This document shows, piece by piece, positions 44,968-56,780 of a DNA stretch of 64,000 nt. The stretch spans positions 133,978 through 197,977 of the forward strand of contig CABFPE010000206.1 of assembly GCA_900660155.1 (NCBI GenBank), written 5' to 3'. The notes under the pieces are model-generated. The model was not told the origin of the DNA and searched no databases. It worked only from the letters and a program-made list of their open reading frames with translations. The translations under genes were made by a program, and so were the position numbers. The first letter of the stretch is position 1, and the number at the start of each line of letters is the position of its first letter. Origin of the DNA: Hofstenia miamia. Taxonomy: Eukaryota; Xenacoelomorpha; Acoela; Hofsteniidae.

Positions 44968-47057
44968 ATTTGCGACAGGTGATTTTTGACTGGGTAGACC
45001 ATTTGAGCTTTGATGATGCGGAGGAGAGTACTCGTGTTTACATCCAATTCCTGAAAGCCATTGATTGAACTGTATACTGTGGAGCTCCGGGCATTATCAG
45101 ATAATAAAATTCGTGGAACACCAAAATTGGCAAAAAATCTTCTTAAGTTTTGAATAATATACTCTGGTTTTCTATTGGCCATGACATAGCATTCTGGCCA
45201 AGATGTTTCAGCGTCAACAATTATTAGTAGATTTTTTACGGGTAATTTATCTGATTGAGTGAAATGTAAGTGCACTCGTTCGAATGGGTAGCAAGTTTCC
45301 GGCCAAGTGTGACTTGCATCTGAATGTTTATATTGAGTTTTTTTCTGACACGTGTCACAGTTTCATATGTAGTCTAGAATTTGAGTATCCATAGATTGTC
45401 GCCAGCAATATTTTTTTAAGATGTAGGATGTTTTATTAAGTCCAAAATGCGCTTTTTTATACAGTTATCTCTAAGAGTTGCAGGGATAATGTATTTGTCG
45501 CCTTTCATTAGGCAACCTCTGATTTCGCTAAGTTCCCGAGAGATTCTCTTAAACGGTTGCTCAGCTTGGTAGTATCTAGACCAAGAATTGTTCCGAAAGC
45601 ACAAAATTATGCGTTGAAGTATAGGATCAAGTTTGGTTTCCAGACGTATATCACTCAAGTCGGTTATATTGCAACAATATGTTGGCACGTCTTGTTCACT
45701 GACCATGTTTATTTCGATTCGACTCAAGCAATCTGCATGTCTTAGTTCGTGTGGCTTTCAATATTCAACTGCGTAATCAAAGTCCTTAAGCTTTATCGCC
45801 CATCTTATAAACCGTGCCGACGTATTTTCAGGAATATTTTTGTTAGGATCCAGGATAAATTCGAGTGGCCGATGATCTGTAATAATAGTAAAGTATCTAC
45901 CCACAAGGGACTGTCGAAGTTTTTCAGTAACCCAAATGATGGCGAGGCCCTCCTTCTCTATCTAAGTGTAGTGCCTTTCACATGTTGATAACGTCCGCGA
46001 GAGAAAATACACATCATGACCATCTTGAGTCAAGACAGCGCCCAAAGCAACGCGTAGCGTCTGTGTATAACGTTACTTCTTAGGAAGGGTCATTCGCATG
46101 GAGGGACGAACTTGAACATAATGGCTTTATTAGCATTTCCATAGCTTCGGTATGCTTTTCAGTCCACAGAAACTCACAGTTTCTGCGACGAAGCGCGTAC
46201 AGTGGCTGTAGTTAGGAGTGAACTTTGCAAACCAGTTGCACAATCCAACCAATCTACCAAGCTCTTTTGTATTAGTTGGTCTGGGGAAATGTTTTAACAC
46301 AGCGATTCTCTCAGGGTCTGGTGATACAGTTCCATTTTCTATTACATATCCTAAGAATTTGATGCTTTCGGAATACATTATTGACTTGTCCGATGAAATT
46401 GTACATTCCTTCTTTTAGCCATTTCAAAACTTTCTTGAGAAGGATTTTTAGCGACTTTTCACAAGTAGCAGGGAGCAAAATATCACCTTGATAAACTATC
46501 ACCATCTGAATAAGATTAGGTCCAATCACGTTTTCAATTACACGTTTGAAAAATAGCCGAAGTCTTTTGAAACGAAATAGGCCCCATGGGGTTGTAATTT
46601 TCGTTATAGTCCGACTGTTTTTAACAGCGTAATCTGGAAATAAGCATCTGACAAATCTATTCTTGCAAAAAACTTAGCGTTTTTCAGTTTTCCCCAGAAT
46701 ATCATGAATGTTCGGAATCGGTTATAAGTATCTTGCAATTGATTCATTAACGCTTTGTAATCGCATGTGATGCGTAGCTTCCCATTTGGTTTTTTAATTA
46801 AAACAATTGGGCTAGCCCACTCAGATCCGCCCTCAACTTTTTCTAAAATATCTATTTCTAACATTTCATCAATCTGTTTTTTTCACTGTTTCCTTCCAGT
46901 CATTTGGAATTCTACGGCATGAGAAATGCTTAGCATGAAAACCGGGTGCCTGCTTAATTATTGCCTCAAATCCTTTAATTTCAGACAAACCGCCAACAAA
47001 TCCTTCTTTATGAGGTTTCTTCTTAATCATATATTCCAACATTAAGCACTTACACAA
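44946..47057 (-). mobile_element. Broken Ty3/gypsy-type pol fossil (minus strand)
   Basis: Parts in order on the minus strand are a protease/RT entry region (about 47057-46870), the reverse transcriptase palm (about 46864-46600), the RT thumb and connection (about 46530-46130), an RNase H-like region (to about 45750), a linker (45727-45416) and the integrase core (45275-44946). The family is Ty3/gypsy by its overall motif order. No long terminal repeats are recognised. It is broken in several places and old. It is a different lineage from the fossil at 33640-35072. Confidence 0.75.
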
Positions 47058-47200
47058 ACATTCACAGAAACATGGATTATATTATTATATATTTTACATA
47101 TTCATTTGTAGGTAATTATTTGTTTACATTTTAATTTTTTTGTCATGTGTTAGTTTGTGGTTTTTGTTTACATATACTGCGCAATAAATTTGCTTTAACT
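47045..47200 (+). mobile_element. LINE 3'UTR fragment
   Basis: ACTTACACAAACATTCACAG (from 47048) and the following TTTGTAG/TTTGTTTACAT words match the 3'UTR at 16385-16500 and loosely that at 14820-14980. Only the UTR is present. It is a very short 5'-truncated insertion beside the gypsy fossil. Confidence 0.5.
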
Positions 47201-48914
47201 CTTAACTGGGCATGGCAAAACTTAACTGCCAATTTTGCACTGAAATCGATTATTGCAACTAGCAACTTGCATGTAAAAAAACTTTAAGAAAAGGGAACCA
47301 CAACAAGAGCATTTATATTCTGCCACTCTTTTAGCCAAACATTTTAAAACAATTAATTCTATATGAAAATGACATTTGTGTATATTTTAATTTGTGTATT
47401 TTTTCACGTTATACAAAATTACTGAAGTTTCACTAAAAATTGTTGACAGCTTTTCCACGAATTTCATTTAAAATGTTGTTAATTTCTTTTACTTCAACAA
47501 TTTATGTAGTTTTTTCACCAGTAATTTAGTAATATAAGTATTGCCACAACAAATTATGTACAGGATTCCATTTGTCGTTTTTATCGTTTAGAGAACATAT
47601 CACTTCTTATATAATCAAATACTAAAATTCTCTGCCAACGTACATTAACTTACATCAGCACAAAGCAAGTGGAATTTTTATAAACACTCTTTGCTTTTAG
47701 AAGACAAAATTTAAATGTTAGAAGTATTGTATCAGCCAACAATGTAGGGCTACGTAAATTTAAAGAACATTTTTTGTCATTTGCAAAGTTTAAGTTTTCA
47801 AGTGAATTTTTCTTGTGTTTCAAATACCAATTAATAGTATGAATTTTGTAAAGGATTTCTTCGTAATAGCTCGGACGCGTGTGAAATCAAAACTCCATGA
47901 TAATAATTGCTTTTCGTGGGGCCTATTATGATGGGCCCTTTGCCAAATATTATTGTTTAAACTACTGTTTTTTAATATCATGTTGTGATTTACATTGCGT
48001 TTACATGTATTTAAATTTGCATTTGGTTGTATGTTCTATTGCAATAAAATATTTTGTCAAAAAACATTATATAATATTTTTTGGCCACAAAATTAAGTAT
48101 TTAAATGTGTTATTATATATTTCACATTTGAAAGAAATTATTCCTGAATGAACTTCTATTTCTAGTCATGAATAACATTTTCATTGACAGCTTTAATTCA
48201 TCAGAATTTTTTGCTTGGATGAATATTTGTCTATTTCGAATTATTGAGAGTAAGTTTTTCTGATAAGCCGTAAAATGTGTATCTGCAAATCAATCTTGGA
48301 ATGAGAAAATTTCGAAAATTGTTAGATTATTAGTACACTTTTCCCAAAAAAATAAAATCTTTTTGTTGAATATTGGCAATATTTTCTTAGCAATCATTCA
48401 TTGTGCACCCCTGTTTGCATGCATTCTTGAATACATGAGACAAGACATCCAAGGCTGACAATGGACCTTTACAAATTCCCCGACCCTAATTTTGCTTGCT
48501 GATTCTGTGAACATCTTCAGAATTATGCCTAAATTTTCATTGATTTATAAAATCAGATGATGAGTATAATCTGGTAAATCTAATACTTTAGAGTCATTTT
48601 GAAAAGTGGCATGGAGTTTCATCTTGCAAAAAATGTTTGACAATCAAGGCTCATACATTGTTGATTTTAAATGCTTAAAAATCCAATTATGTATATTGCT
48701 ATTAATTATAATGGTTTGTATTGATTTATCATATACTTGAGCTTACACACTTTACACTTTTCCCAAAGAACACCTCTATATTAATGATTCAAATGTAATA
48801 TTGTAAAAAATGAAAATTACATGTTGTACATTACCGCGATAATATATCGTTTTGTGCATAACCATAGATGTCTTGGTTTCACATTGCAAAACAAACATAG
48901 GTGTACACATTTTA
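47201..48914. other. Intergenic, no gene seen
   Basis: About 1.7 kb of AT-rich sequence with no supported gene, RNA or repeat. Confidence 0.5.
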
Positions 48915-49321
48915 ATGTTAAATTAACATATAATACCTCCCAACACCAGCATTACTGCTGACCTCTACTGTGACCAACTTGAACGTTTGGCCACTCAGAT
49001 CCAACATGGCCCTGTTCGCTTCCTGCATGACAACGCCAGGCCACACACTGCAATCCGCAGCCGCCAGAGGCTGCTTGACTTGGGCTAGAAAGTTCTTACT
49101 CATCCACCATACAGCCCAGACCTGCGCCTTCCGATTATTATTTATTCTTGTCCATGAGGAACTCCCTGCTCAACAAGACATTTGGGGATGAAGACGAGAT
49201 TAAGCAGTGGCTTGAGGAATTCTTCGCTTCAAATCCCGCATCCTTCTACAGGAATGGGTCCATGTGTCTGCCTGAAAAATGGCAAAAGGTTATCGAATGT
49301 GACGGCCATTATTTCGACTGA
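48915..49321 (+). pseudogene. mariner transposase, C-terminal fragment
   Basis: Readings include FLHDNARPHTAIRSRQRLLD (a frame near 49010-49075), then LTHPPYSPDL, and finally SLQNSLLNKTFGDEDEIKQW, EEFFASNPASFYRNGS and LPEKWQKVIECDGHYFD with a stop at 49321. HDNARPHxA, PPYSPDLAPSDYxLF and LPxRWxKVIxxxGxYFD are hallmarks of mariner (DD34D) transposases. The first two catalytic blocks upstream are absent, so it is 5' truncated. At least two frame changes occur, one between SPDL and the last block. It is higher in GC than its surroundings. Confidence 0.8.
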
Positions 49322-49915
49322 ATATATTCTTTTTAGTTATTTGTTTACTTAATAAAGGGTAGCTCTATTTTATGCCGCGAGAATGATTCATACGCCACGC
49401 ACAAAAAAATAGCACAAAATTCCTACTAATTTATTGTAAATTTAGAAATTTTTTTTGCTTAATATATATATATACAAATTATTGTCTTAATATTAATAAT
49501 AATATTATAGATGTCCTATTAAAATTTACTATAGAAACATGGCGGTATCCTTATTTGTTCCTAATTTATGCTATGAGGATTAAGAAATGTTTGGTGTTTT
49601 AACTATTTTTACTTCACCAATAAGTTTGACTAAAATTATTTTCAGGTAGTATTCGGTGTTTTAATTTTTTTTTACTTTTCAGGTAGTGGCATTTTTCTTT
49701 GCAGAGCCGCGAAGAAATTTTCGCTGTAGTTAAGAATTTATATTATGATTTACTTCGTGTTATTCTGTTAGTGCCGTTATATATGCCATTGTCGAGCTTG
49801 AATAATTCTACTTGACAATAGTTGTTTTTTACATTCCTAAAAAGTGTTAAAAATTTAGCTCTTAGCATCGTGCAATAGTAAAAAATTAGTTTTTGGGTGA
49901 TAAATCATAAAAATC

Positions 49916-49986
49916 TGATTCGTAGTGTAAGGTAAACACAGCTGTACAGTTGTACAGAAGATGTGGGTTCGAATCTCACCGAATCA
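49916..49986 (+). tRNA. tRNA-like sequence (plus strand, anticodon unclear)
   Basis: The acceptor stem TGATTCG/CGAATCA pairs over 7 bp. The D-arm GTGT/ACAC with TAGTGTAAGG gives a box A-like motif. The T-arm GTGGG-TTCGAAT-CTCAC gives box B (GGTTCGAATCTC). The anticodon stem CTGTA/TACAG leaves a loop of only six bases (CAGTTG), so the anticodon cannot be assigned and the gene may be defective. It is 71 nt long. It lies inside the MULE-like element. Confidence 0.5.
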
Positions 49987-50123
49987 ATATGGCATCAGCT
50001 AATTAATAAAAATCGATTTTACTTAATTCGGTTTGTTATTACGGAAACTATCCTGAAAATCTATTTGAAATGTACATAAAAAATGCATTGTAAAATAATA
50101 ATAAAGAAGCTGGATATTTGATT

Positions 50124-50202
50124 TGAGCCAACTGGATTTGAACCAGTATCTCTAAGTAAGCGTTTCAGTAAACTAAGCGTGATACCCTTTCACTATGGCT
50201 CA
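50124..50202 (-). tRNA. tRNA-like sequence (minus strand, no regular anticodon arm)
   Basis: On the minus strand the acceptor stem TGAGCCA/TGGCTCA pairs over 7 bp, the D-stem GTGA/TCAC is intact, and the T-arm ACTGG-TTCAAAT-CCAGT is perfect (box B GGTTCAAATCC). The 30 bases between D and T arms do not fold into a standard 5-bp anticodon stem. It is therefore a tRNA-derived sequence or a tRNA with a disrupted anticodon region. It is 79 nt long and faces the plus-strand tRNA-like sequence. Confidence 0.45.
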
Positions 50203-50545
50203 ATAATTAAGATAGAAAACGAACCGGAATCCTTACAATGAGTGGAGTTGTCTAAAAACATTGTAAATTAATTATTTAATAGTGCTTAATTTTTTAACCA
50301 TAATTTAACTACACCAAAAATTTCCTCGCGGCTTTAACTATCGTTGATAATAGGAAAAATAAGCGTACCGCCATGTTTCTATAGTAAATTTTAATAGGAC
50401 ATCTATAATATTATGACAATAATTTGTATATATATATCAAGCAAAAAAAAATTTCAATTTTACAATAAATTAGTACGAATTTTGTGCTATTTTTTGTTCG
50501 CGGCGTATATTCTCGCGGCATAGATTAGAGCTACTCCTTAATAAA

Positions 50546-52220
50546 TATATAGTTGTTACAAACTTTATTAATTGAATAAAACTTTTCGACTAAATATATT
50601 TTTCTTACGCGGAAACTTTATGTTATTGTTCTTTCCATGGCAATTCCTGCAAATACATGTAAATGATGTTCATTTTCCTTCGGAGACACTTAGAAAGTAC
50701 AAATATATTGGTTGAATTATAACATATTCGTTGCGGCATAGTGTTTGCATTGATCCCAAGCTTGATAGGATAAAATTATTTCTTAGGTCCCTAAAATGCA
50801 ATTCAAATCCTTAGCTTTTAAATTTTTTTGTTGTCTTAGTTGAAATCAAATAAAGAAAGTATTTTGCTTTGTCAAAGTTTTGCAGTGAAATATTTTTTGT
50901 TCCCATTTAATTCACCTAATATTAATAAATTCCACAATGCTTAGGAAGCTAATTAATGTTTCCTATTGAAGACATGTACAAAGATCTAGGATGAATCTTT
51001 AAAAAAAACAGAATCTTCATAAAATTTCCATTTGAATGATAGTATTTATCATTCATAACGTCTATGTTTTTAAGAAATGTTAGCTATTGTATTACTTCTC
51101 TTTTTACACTTAAATCTTTTTTAATCAAAACACTCCCTCCACTGAAAAGATTTGTTGTCTTTATACAACAAGCATATTATAATGTTGATAATTTCCTATT
51201 TTAATTGCTTACTTAAATTAACAAAAATTGTTGTATTTTATAGGTCTTTACTATTCTTTGAGGGGAATTCCCCCATTTCCCACCAGAATTTACGACGGTA
51301 GACATGGATACGTTTCGATCAAATTTTGTTAATAAATTTTGAAAATATAATTGCTTATACTATAATCTTTTGTTTGACTACCACGGAAATCATTTAAAAA
51401 AGTTGCCTTTGATACATCAATTTATGTTAGTATCAAGGATTACTAAAAATAACATGTCAATGCGAAGTAGAATGTCAATTGCTTACAATTTTGGTTAGAA
51501 TTGTAGTAATGTTAAAGATGTGAATTTTAATATTGTTAGCAGATTTGATGCTTAATTCAAAAGTCATACATATAGTTCTATATTCTTTTCCTTTGTATAT
51601 ATTATGTTACTGTCGTTTGTCATTATTAATAAATCTCTTTTACGTTCGGTCTCTTTGTTTTCTTATTTTTAACCATTATTCGCAGCTTAATACGAAAATT
51701 ATTTTAGTGATGTGGAATAACTTTTGAAAACAACAAAGAACTTCTGATTACTTCCTTATTATCCACATTTAACTAAAATTTTTGCATAGTTTGATGTTCC
51801 TTCTTGCAAACATTATATGTTAGAGTGATATTGTGTGAAAAGGATTTACACGGATTAAGATAGAATAAAATCGATAATAAAAATATTATAATTCAAAAAA
51901 ATATTCAGTAAGATATCAAATGTTTGTGTGGGAATAATGTGACTGATACTCCACCAGTCGCATGTCTACTGCGTAATTTAATTTCTTAATAATTGGTTCT
52001 AACGAGTATAAAGTAACATAAAGAATGCCTACAAATAGAAGCATTCACTTCCTTGAAGTACTTTGCTCTTTATTATTACATCTTGGTATATTCTTTAATA
52101 CTGGTGTAATTTCCAATAACTTACCGCCTTTCTCTACAAGTTATGGTTTGTTAATCCCTTTCCAAACGGGATATCCATAAGTAATTTTACCTTAGAACTA
52201 AAAATTTTGCAGTCTCCAAT
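50546..52220. other. Intergenic, no gene seen
   Basis: AT-rich sequence. The first bases continue the interrupted 3' flank of the mariner fragment. Confidence 0.5.
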
Positions 52221-52258
52221 TTCTCTCTCTCTCTCTCTATTTATATATATATATATAT
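52221..52258. repeat. (CT)n and (TA)n microsatellites before a gap
   Basis: CTCTCT over about 18 bases is followed by TATATA over about 16 bases, directly before the N gap. The sequence after the gap starts with TA repeats too, so the gap probably arose in this simple repeat. Confidence 0.9.
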
Positions 52259-52261
52259 AAT

Positions 52262-53261
52262 NNNNNNNNNNNNNNNNNNNNNNNNNNNNNNNNNNNNNNN
52301 NNNNNNNNNNNNNNNNNNNNNNNNNNNNNNNNNNNNNNNNNNNNNNNNNNNNNNNNNNNNNNNNNNNNNNNNNNNNNNNNNNNNNNNNNNNNNNNNNNNN
52401 NNNNNNNNNNNNNNNNNNNNNNNNNNNNNNNNNNNNNNNNNNNNNNNNNNNNNNNNNNNNNNNNNNNNNNNNNNNNNNNNNNNNNNNNNNNNNNNNNNNN
52501 NNNNNNNNNNNNNNNNNNNNNNNNNNNNNNNNNNNNNNNNNNNNNNNNNNNNNNNNNNNNNNNNNNNNNNNNNNNNNNNNNNNNNNNNNNNNNNNNNNNN
52601 NNNNNNNNNNNNNNNNNNNNNNNNNNNNNNNNNNNNNNNNNNNNNNNNNNNNNNNNNNNNNNNNNNNNNNNNNNNNNNNNNNNNNNNNNNNNNNNNNNNN
52701 NNNNNNNNNNNNNNNNNNNNNNNNNNNNNNNNNNNNNNNNNNNNNNNNNNNNNNNNNNNNNNNNNNNNNNNNNNNNNNNNNNNNNNNNNNNNNNNNNNNN
52801 NNNNNNNNNNNNNNNNNNNNNNNNNNNNNNNNNNNNNNNNNNNNNNNNNNNNNNNNNNNNNNNNNNNNNNNNNNNNNNNNNNNNNNNNNNNNNNNNNNNN
52901 NNNNNNNNNNNNNNNNNNNNNNNNNNNNNNNNNNNNNNNNNNNNNNNNNNNNNNNNNNNNNNNNNNNNNNNNNNNNNNNNNNNNNNNNNNNNNNNNNNNN
53001 NNNNNNNNNNNNNNNNNNNNNNNNNNNNNNNNNNNNNNNNNNNNNNNNNNNNNNNNNNNNNNNNNNNNNNNNNNNNNNNNNNNNNNNNNNNNNNNNNNNN
53101 NNNNNNNNNNNNNNNNNNNNNNNNNNNNNNNNNNNNNNNNNNNNNNNNNNNNNNNNNNNNNNNNNNNNNNNNNNNNNNNNNNNNNNNNNNNNNNNNNNNN
53201 NNNNNNNNNNNNNNNNNNNNNNNNNNNNNNNNNNNNNNNNNNNNNNNNNNNNNNNNNNNNN
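52262..53261. other. Assembly gap, 1000 N
   Basis: Exactly 1000 N, a placeholder bounded on both sides by TA repeats. Confidence 0.99.
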
Positions 53262-53294
53262 TATATATATATATATATAATGTAGAAAAAATGC

Positions 53295-53960
53295 ATGAGC
53301 TACATAGTTGATATTAATTACCATGATGGAAATTTAAAAATTGCAAGTATTTTAAACGAAAATTTTATCAACCTTGGAAATTATGAAGGAGAACATATTG
53401 AATTTAATATTCCACAGAAAAAAGTTATTCCCAACCAAAACTTCCGATTTTCTACTTCTTATACGATGATCAAAGCAATAACAATATGTAATCAAAAAAA
53501 TCCAATGGCTCCGCAAAATTCCTTTTTGGATTTTGAAAGAAATCGCTTTAATTAATTGTAAGCACTGTATTCTATTTTTAATGAATGCCTCAAAACTAGC
53601 GTTTTGCCTGACATTCTGAAAAAGCTCATGTAACACCGGTTTTTCAGAAACTTAATGAAAATATTGCCTTAAACAATTATTGACAAATCTCTATAACTTC
53701 CCCAATTAGTAAAATATTTGAGAGTTTTTTGTGAACACATGCAAAAATATAATCTAATTTCTGATGCACAATCTGGATTTCGAAAAAATGTTTCGTCTAC
53801 CGATGTTCTTATCCAAGCTACTGAACACTGGAGGAATTCCTTAGATAAAACTGTGTCGCAATTGCTTGCTTTGATATTTCTAAAGCTTTCGACTCGATCA
53901 ATAATAAAATATTATATCAAAAACTTAAATACATAGGTATGCGTAATCATGGGTGGAATC
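53295..53960 (+). pseudogene. LINE reverse transcriptase N-terminal half
   Basis: Readings: LKIASILNENFINLG (before the RT), ISKIFE in one frame, then 53718-53830 VFCEHMQKYNLISDAQSGFR and SSTDVLIQATEHWRNSLDKT. In another frame FDISKAFDSINNKILYQKLK and YIGMRNHGW follow (about 53872-53955). QxGFRxxxSTxxxLxxxTE and xDxSKAFDxIxHxILxxKL are RT blocks 2 and 3 of Jockey/CR1/L2-type LINEs. Frame changes and the missing YxDD block mean it is dead. Its 5' part lies in or before the gap. Confidence 0.7.
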
Positions 53961-54589
53961 AGTCGACAAAATACTAACCCAACTGGCATTTCTTAATTTT
54001 TAACCGGCCGGTCAAGCTGTGTGGGTTTTAGAGATTAAACCTGACCGGTTTACAACCGATTTGATGTACATCCTAATTTTTACAACTGCTTAGCTCCCAA
54101 CTGAACTTTTTCAGTATTTTATATATAAGTACAGTGATGAACATATTAAAACAAACAATTAATCAAGTTAAAAGAGAAAATATGCACAAATTCATTAATA
54201 TACAGTAATTCGTAGTTCATTGCTTCCATAAGAACTCTGGATGATTTTATTACGTGTCGTAAATAAATTGTGTATACATAGGAAAGCCACATTGTCGATA
54301 TATTGGAAAAGTCTAATTAGTGTGACTTAGATTAAAAACGATTCGTTATTGTCAATTTCAGTAATTTCAATAAAATAAGATCCCCAATAAGTTTTATCTC
54401 AGAAATTTTAAATTGCAATATTCCTAAAAGGGAAGTAAAATTAATTTGGAAATGTCAAACTCCTAATATACATCCTGTACAGGTTTCACTATTAAGTATT
54501 AGCTACAATAGTTCGAGGACTATTTTTTGTTAATTCAATATTTTTATTGCTAAACACTTCCGTTAACATCATTATATATATATANTTTG
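53961..54589. other. Intergenic, no gene seen
   Basis: AACCGGCCGGTCAAG at 54001 and CTGACCGGTTT at 54041 are partly inverted, a possible short palindrome. A single N at 54585 is a probable contig join. No gene recognised. Confidence 0.5.
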
Positions 54590-55141
54590 GTTGCAGCTCA
54601 CCAAAGGATTCTTCTGCAGAACGGAATCATACTAAATTAAATATTCTTCATTTATTATTTGCGTTTAGAAACGGATATAGGCCTAAATGGAAACGTAATC
54701 CTGCAGTATTAATAAACAAATTAGAGTCCACGTACAGGGAGGCAATCATATTTCCAGGCGTTGTCAGCAATAGTAATGGGTATTTGTGTCCGTTTTCCAC
54801 GAATTGTAAACGTGTAAAGCATTTACTTAAACACTTTCGAGCATAGCATTGAATTCAAAAATAATGAATCTCATCGTCGTTTTACGAAAATATGTTAGTC
54901 ACTATGAAAGCAGTTCAACAAATTTAAGGACATTGAAGAAATGTTTCATTTGTGGAGACATCATTTTCCGTGTTGAAACAAACACCTACACCCCCAACGA
55001 GAGCTCTCCTACGAGTACTTCTCAACTTTAGATGTAATAATGCAAGCTGATTCTGAAATTGGTCGCAGGTCACAGGATACGTCTGTTCAATTAGCAGATA
55101 ATGATGATAAATATTTTGAAGAAATTCTGACATTGTTCAAG
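54590..55141 (+). CDS. Putative exon(s) of an unrecognised gene
   Basis: Three overlapping plus-strand frames look protein-like. 54600-54843 reads NPAVLINKLESTYREAIIFP, then GYLCPFSTNCKRVKHLLKHF, a possible zinc-binding C/H segment. 54849-55028 contains KKCFICGDIIFRVETNTY. About 55010-55141 reads TLDVIMQADSEIGRR then NDDKYFEEILTLFK and ends at AAG/GTAAGT, a canonical donor in phase 0. That donor fits the acceptors at 55843 and 56781. The first frames do not join without a shift, so either introns or damage intervene. A 5' acceptor TTTGGTTGCAG precedes 54597. The single N at 54585 limits the 5' side. No family is recognised. Confidence 0.4.
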
Positions 55142-55842
55142 GTAAGTAACATTTTATCTTCTGCATTGAACAATTGTATCCAAGTGTATTAAGAAATTTT
55201 AATAACACTTTTTATGGACATATCTATGAGTTGCACCCGCTCATGTAATGCTAGTTTTTGTGTGAAAAATTATTCTTGAGTAAGCTAATTTTAAATATAT
55301 ATTTTTCAATGAGAAATTCGATTTTTGTAAACATGTTCAAATTGTTTCCATACCTATTGTGCGGATAATGAGGCAGTCTGTTGCCCATGGAAACAACATG
55401 CACCTGTGTAAGCCCAGTTATTAATGATACATGATTAATATTAAAGTACTAATTGTATTCGATTTCGAACAGTTCAGGTGGTTTGTAATCAGAAAAATGA
55501 TTCAAAGTCAATTTATTTATAAAACAGTTAATTAAATTGAAACTTTATTCTATACAGGCTCTAGCTTTGTATAATTCATGTAAAACTGAAATAAGTTAAT
55601 ATCTGAAAGGAATTATGATCAAAACCGAACTGTATATACAACTTGTTAGAAATTTATTCTCTATGTATTTGTTTCAACATAGATTATATCTCTCTAGTAT
55701 TAGTACTAGTAGTAATCTAAAAAATTAGTTTGATAAAAACGAGCTTCAGATTTGCAAATCTCAATTTATGATTTAGCATACATCACAGTAAATTGATATT
55801 TCAAACCATTTCACTTTAAAGTCTAAAAAGTTTTCTTTGCAG

Positions 55843-55993
55843 AACTCAAATAAAGCAACCTACCCTTTAGTAAAATATACTGACAATCTTAATTTTATTG
55901 ATTTTTTTAATGAAAATGTTCGCATGCTTGCTAGGTTTAAAAACAGACATTTATCTCCAAAATTTTCTATATCTATCGTACACATTTATACGG
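55843..55993 (+). CDS. Putative internal exon, first copy
   Basis: It begins after TTTCTTTGCAG with phase 0 and reads NSNKATYPLVKYTDNLNFID, then FFNENVRMLARFKNRHLS and SIVHIYTEIISYE, then a stop created at the duplication junction. It joins in frame to the donor at 55141. The protein family is not recognised. Confidence 0.4.
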
Positions 55994-56780
55994 AAATAAT
56001 CAGTTACGAATAATAAATATTTTGAAGAAATTCTGAAAAAGTTCAAAGTAAGTAATTTCTAATATTCATCATTGTTTCAGTAACAAACCATTTTGTCCAC
56101 TGTTTTGAACAATTGTATCCAAGTCTATTAAGAAATTTTAATAACCATTTTTATGGACATATCTATGAGTTGCACCCGCTCATGTAATGCTAGTTTTTGT
56201 GCGAAAAATTATTCTTGAGTAAGCTAAATTAAAATATATATTTTTCAATGAGGAATTCGATTTTTGTAAACATGTTCAATTGTTTCCATACCTATTGTGC
56301 GGATAATGAGGCAGTCTGTTGCCCATGGAAACAACATGCACCTGTGTAAGCCCAGTTATTAATGATACATGATTAATATTAAAGTACTAATTGTATTCGA
56401 TTTCGAACAGTTCAGGTGGTTTGTAATCAGAAAAATGATTCAAAGTCAATTTATTTATAAAACAGTTAATTAAATTGAAACTTTATTCTATACAGGCTCT
56501 AGCTTTGTATAATTCATGTAAAACTGAAATAAGTTAATATCTGAAAGGAATTATGATCAAAACCGAACTGTATATACAACTTGTTAGAAATTTATTCTCT
56601 ATGTATTTGTTTCAACATAGATTATATCTCTCTAGTATTAGTACTAGTAGTAATCTAAAAAATTAGTTTGATAAAAACGAGCTTCAGATTTGCAAATCTC
56701 AATTTATGATTTAGCATACATCACAGTAAATTGATATTTCAAACCATTTCACTTTAAAGTCTAAAAAGTTTTCTTTGCAG

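Larger units (their letters stand above)
49357..50536. mobile_element. Non-autonomous MULE-like element carrying two tRNA-like sequences
   Basis: The start GGGTAGCTCTA then TATGCCGCGAGAA is matched inverted at the end (GAGTAGCTCTA then TATGCCGCGAGAA). The arms run about 200 bp (49357-49557 against 50536-50355). A further inverted block GCCGCGA..AAATTTT..TGTAGTTAA lies at 49705-49732 and 50306-50333. Perfect 9-bp direct repeats CTTAATAAA flank it (49348-49356 and 50537-50545). Long terminal inverted repeats with 9-bp target duplications are the signature of Mutator-like (MULE) elements. There is no transposase, so it would depend on one elsewhere. The interior holds a tRNA-like sequence on each strand. 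The repeated GCCGCGA words stand out in AT-rich DNA and may be transposase-binding sites. Confidence 0.75.
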
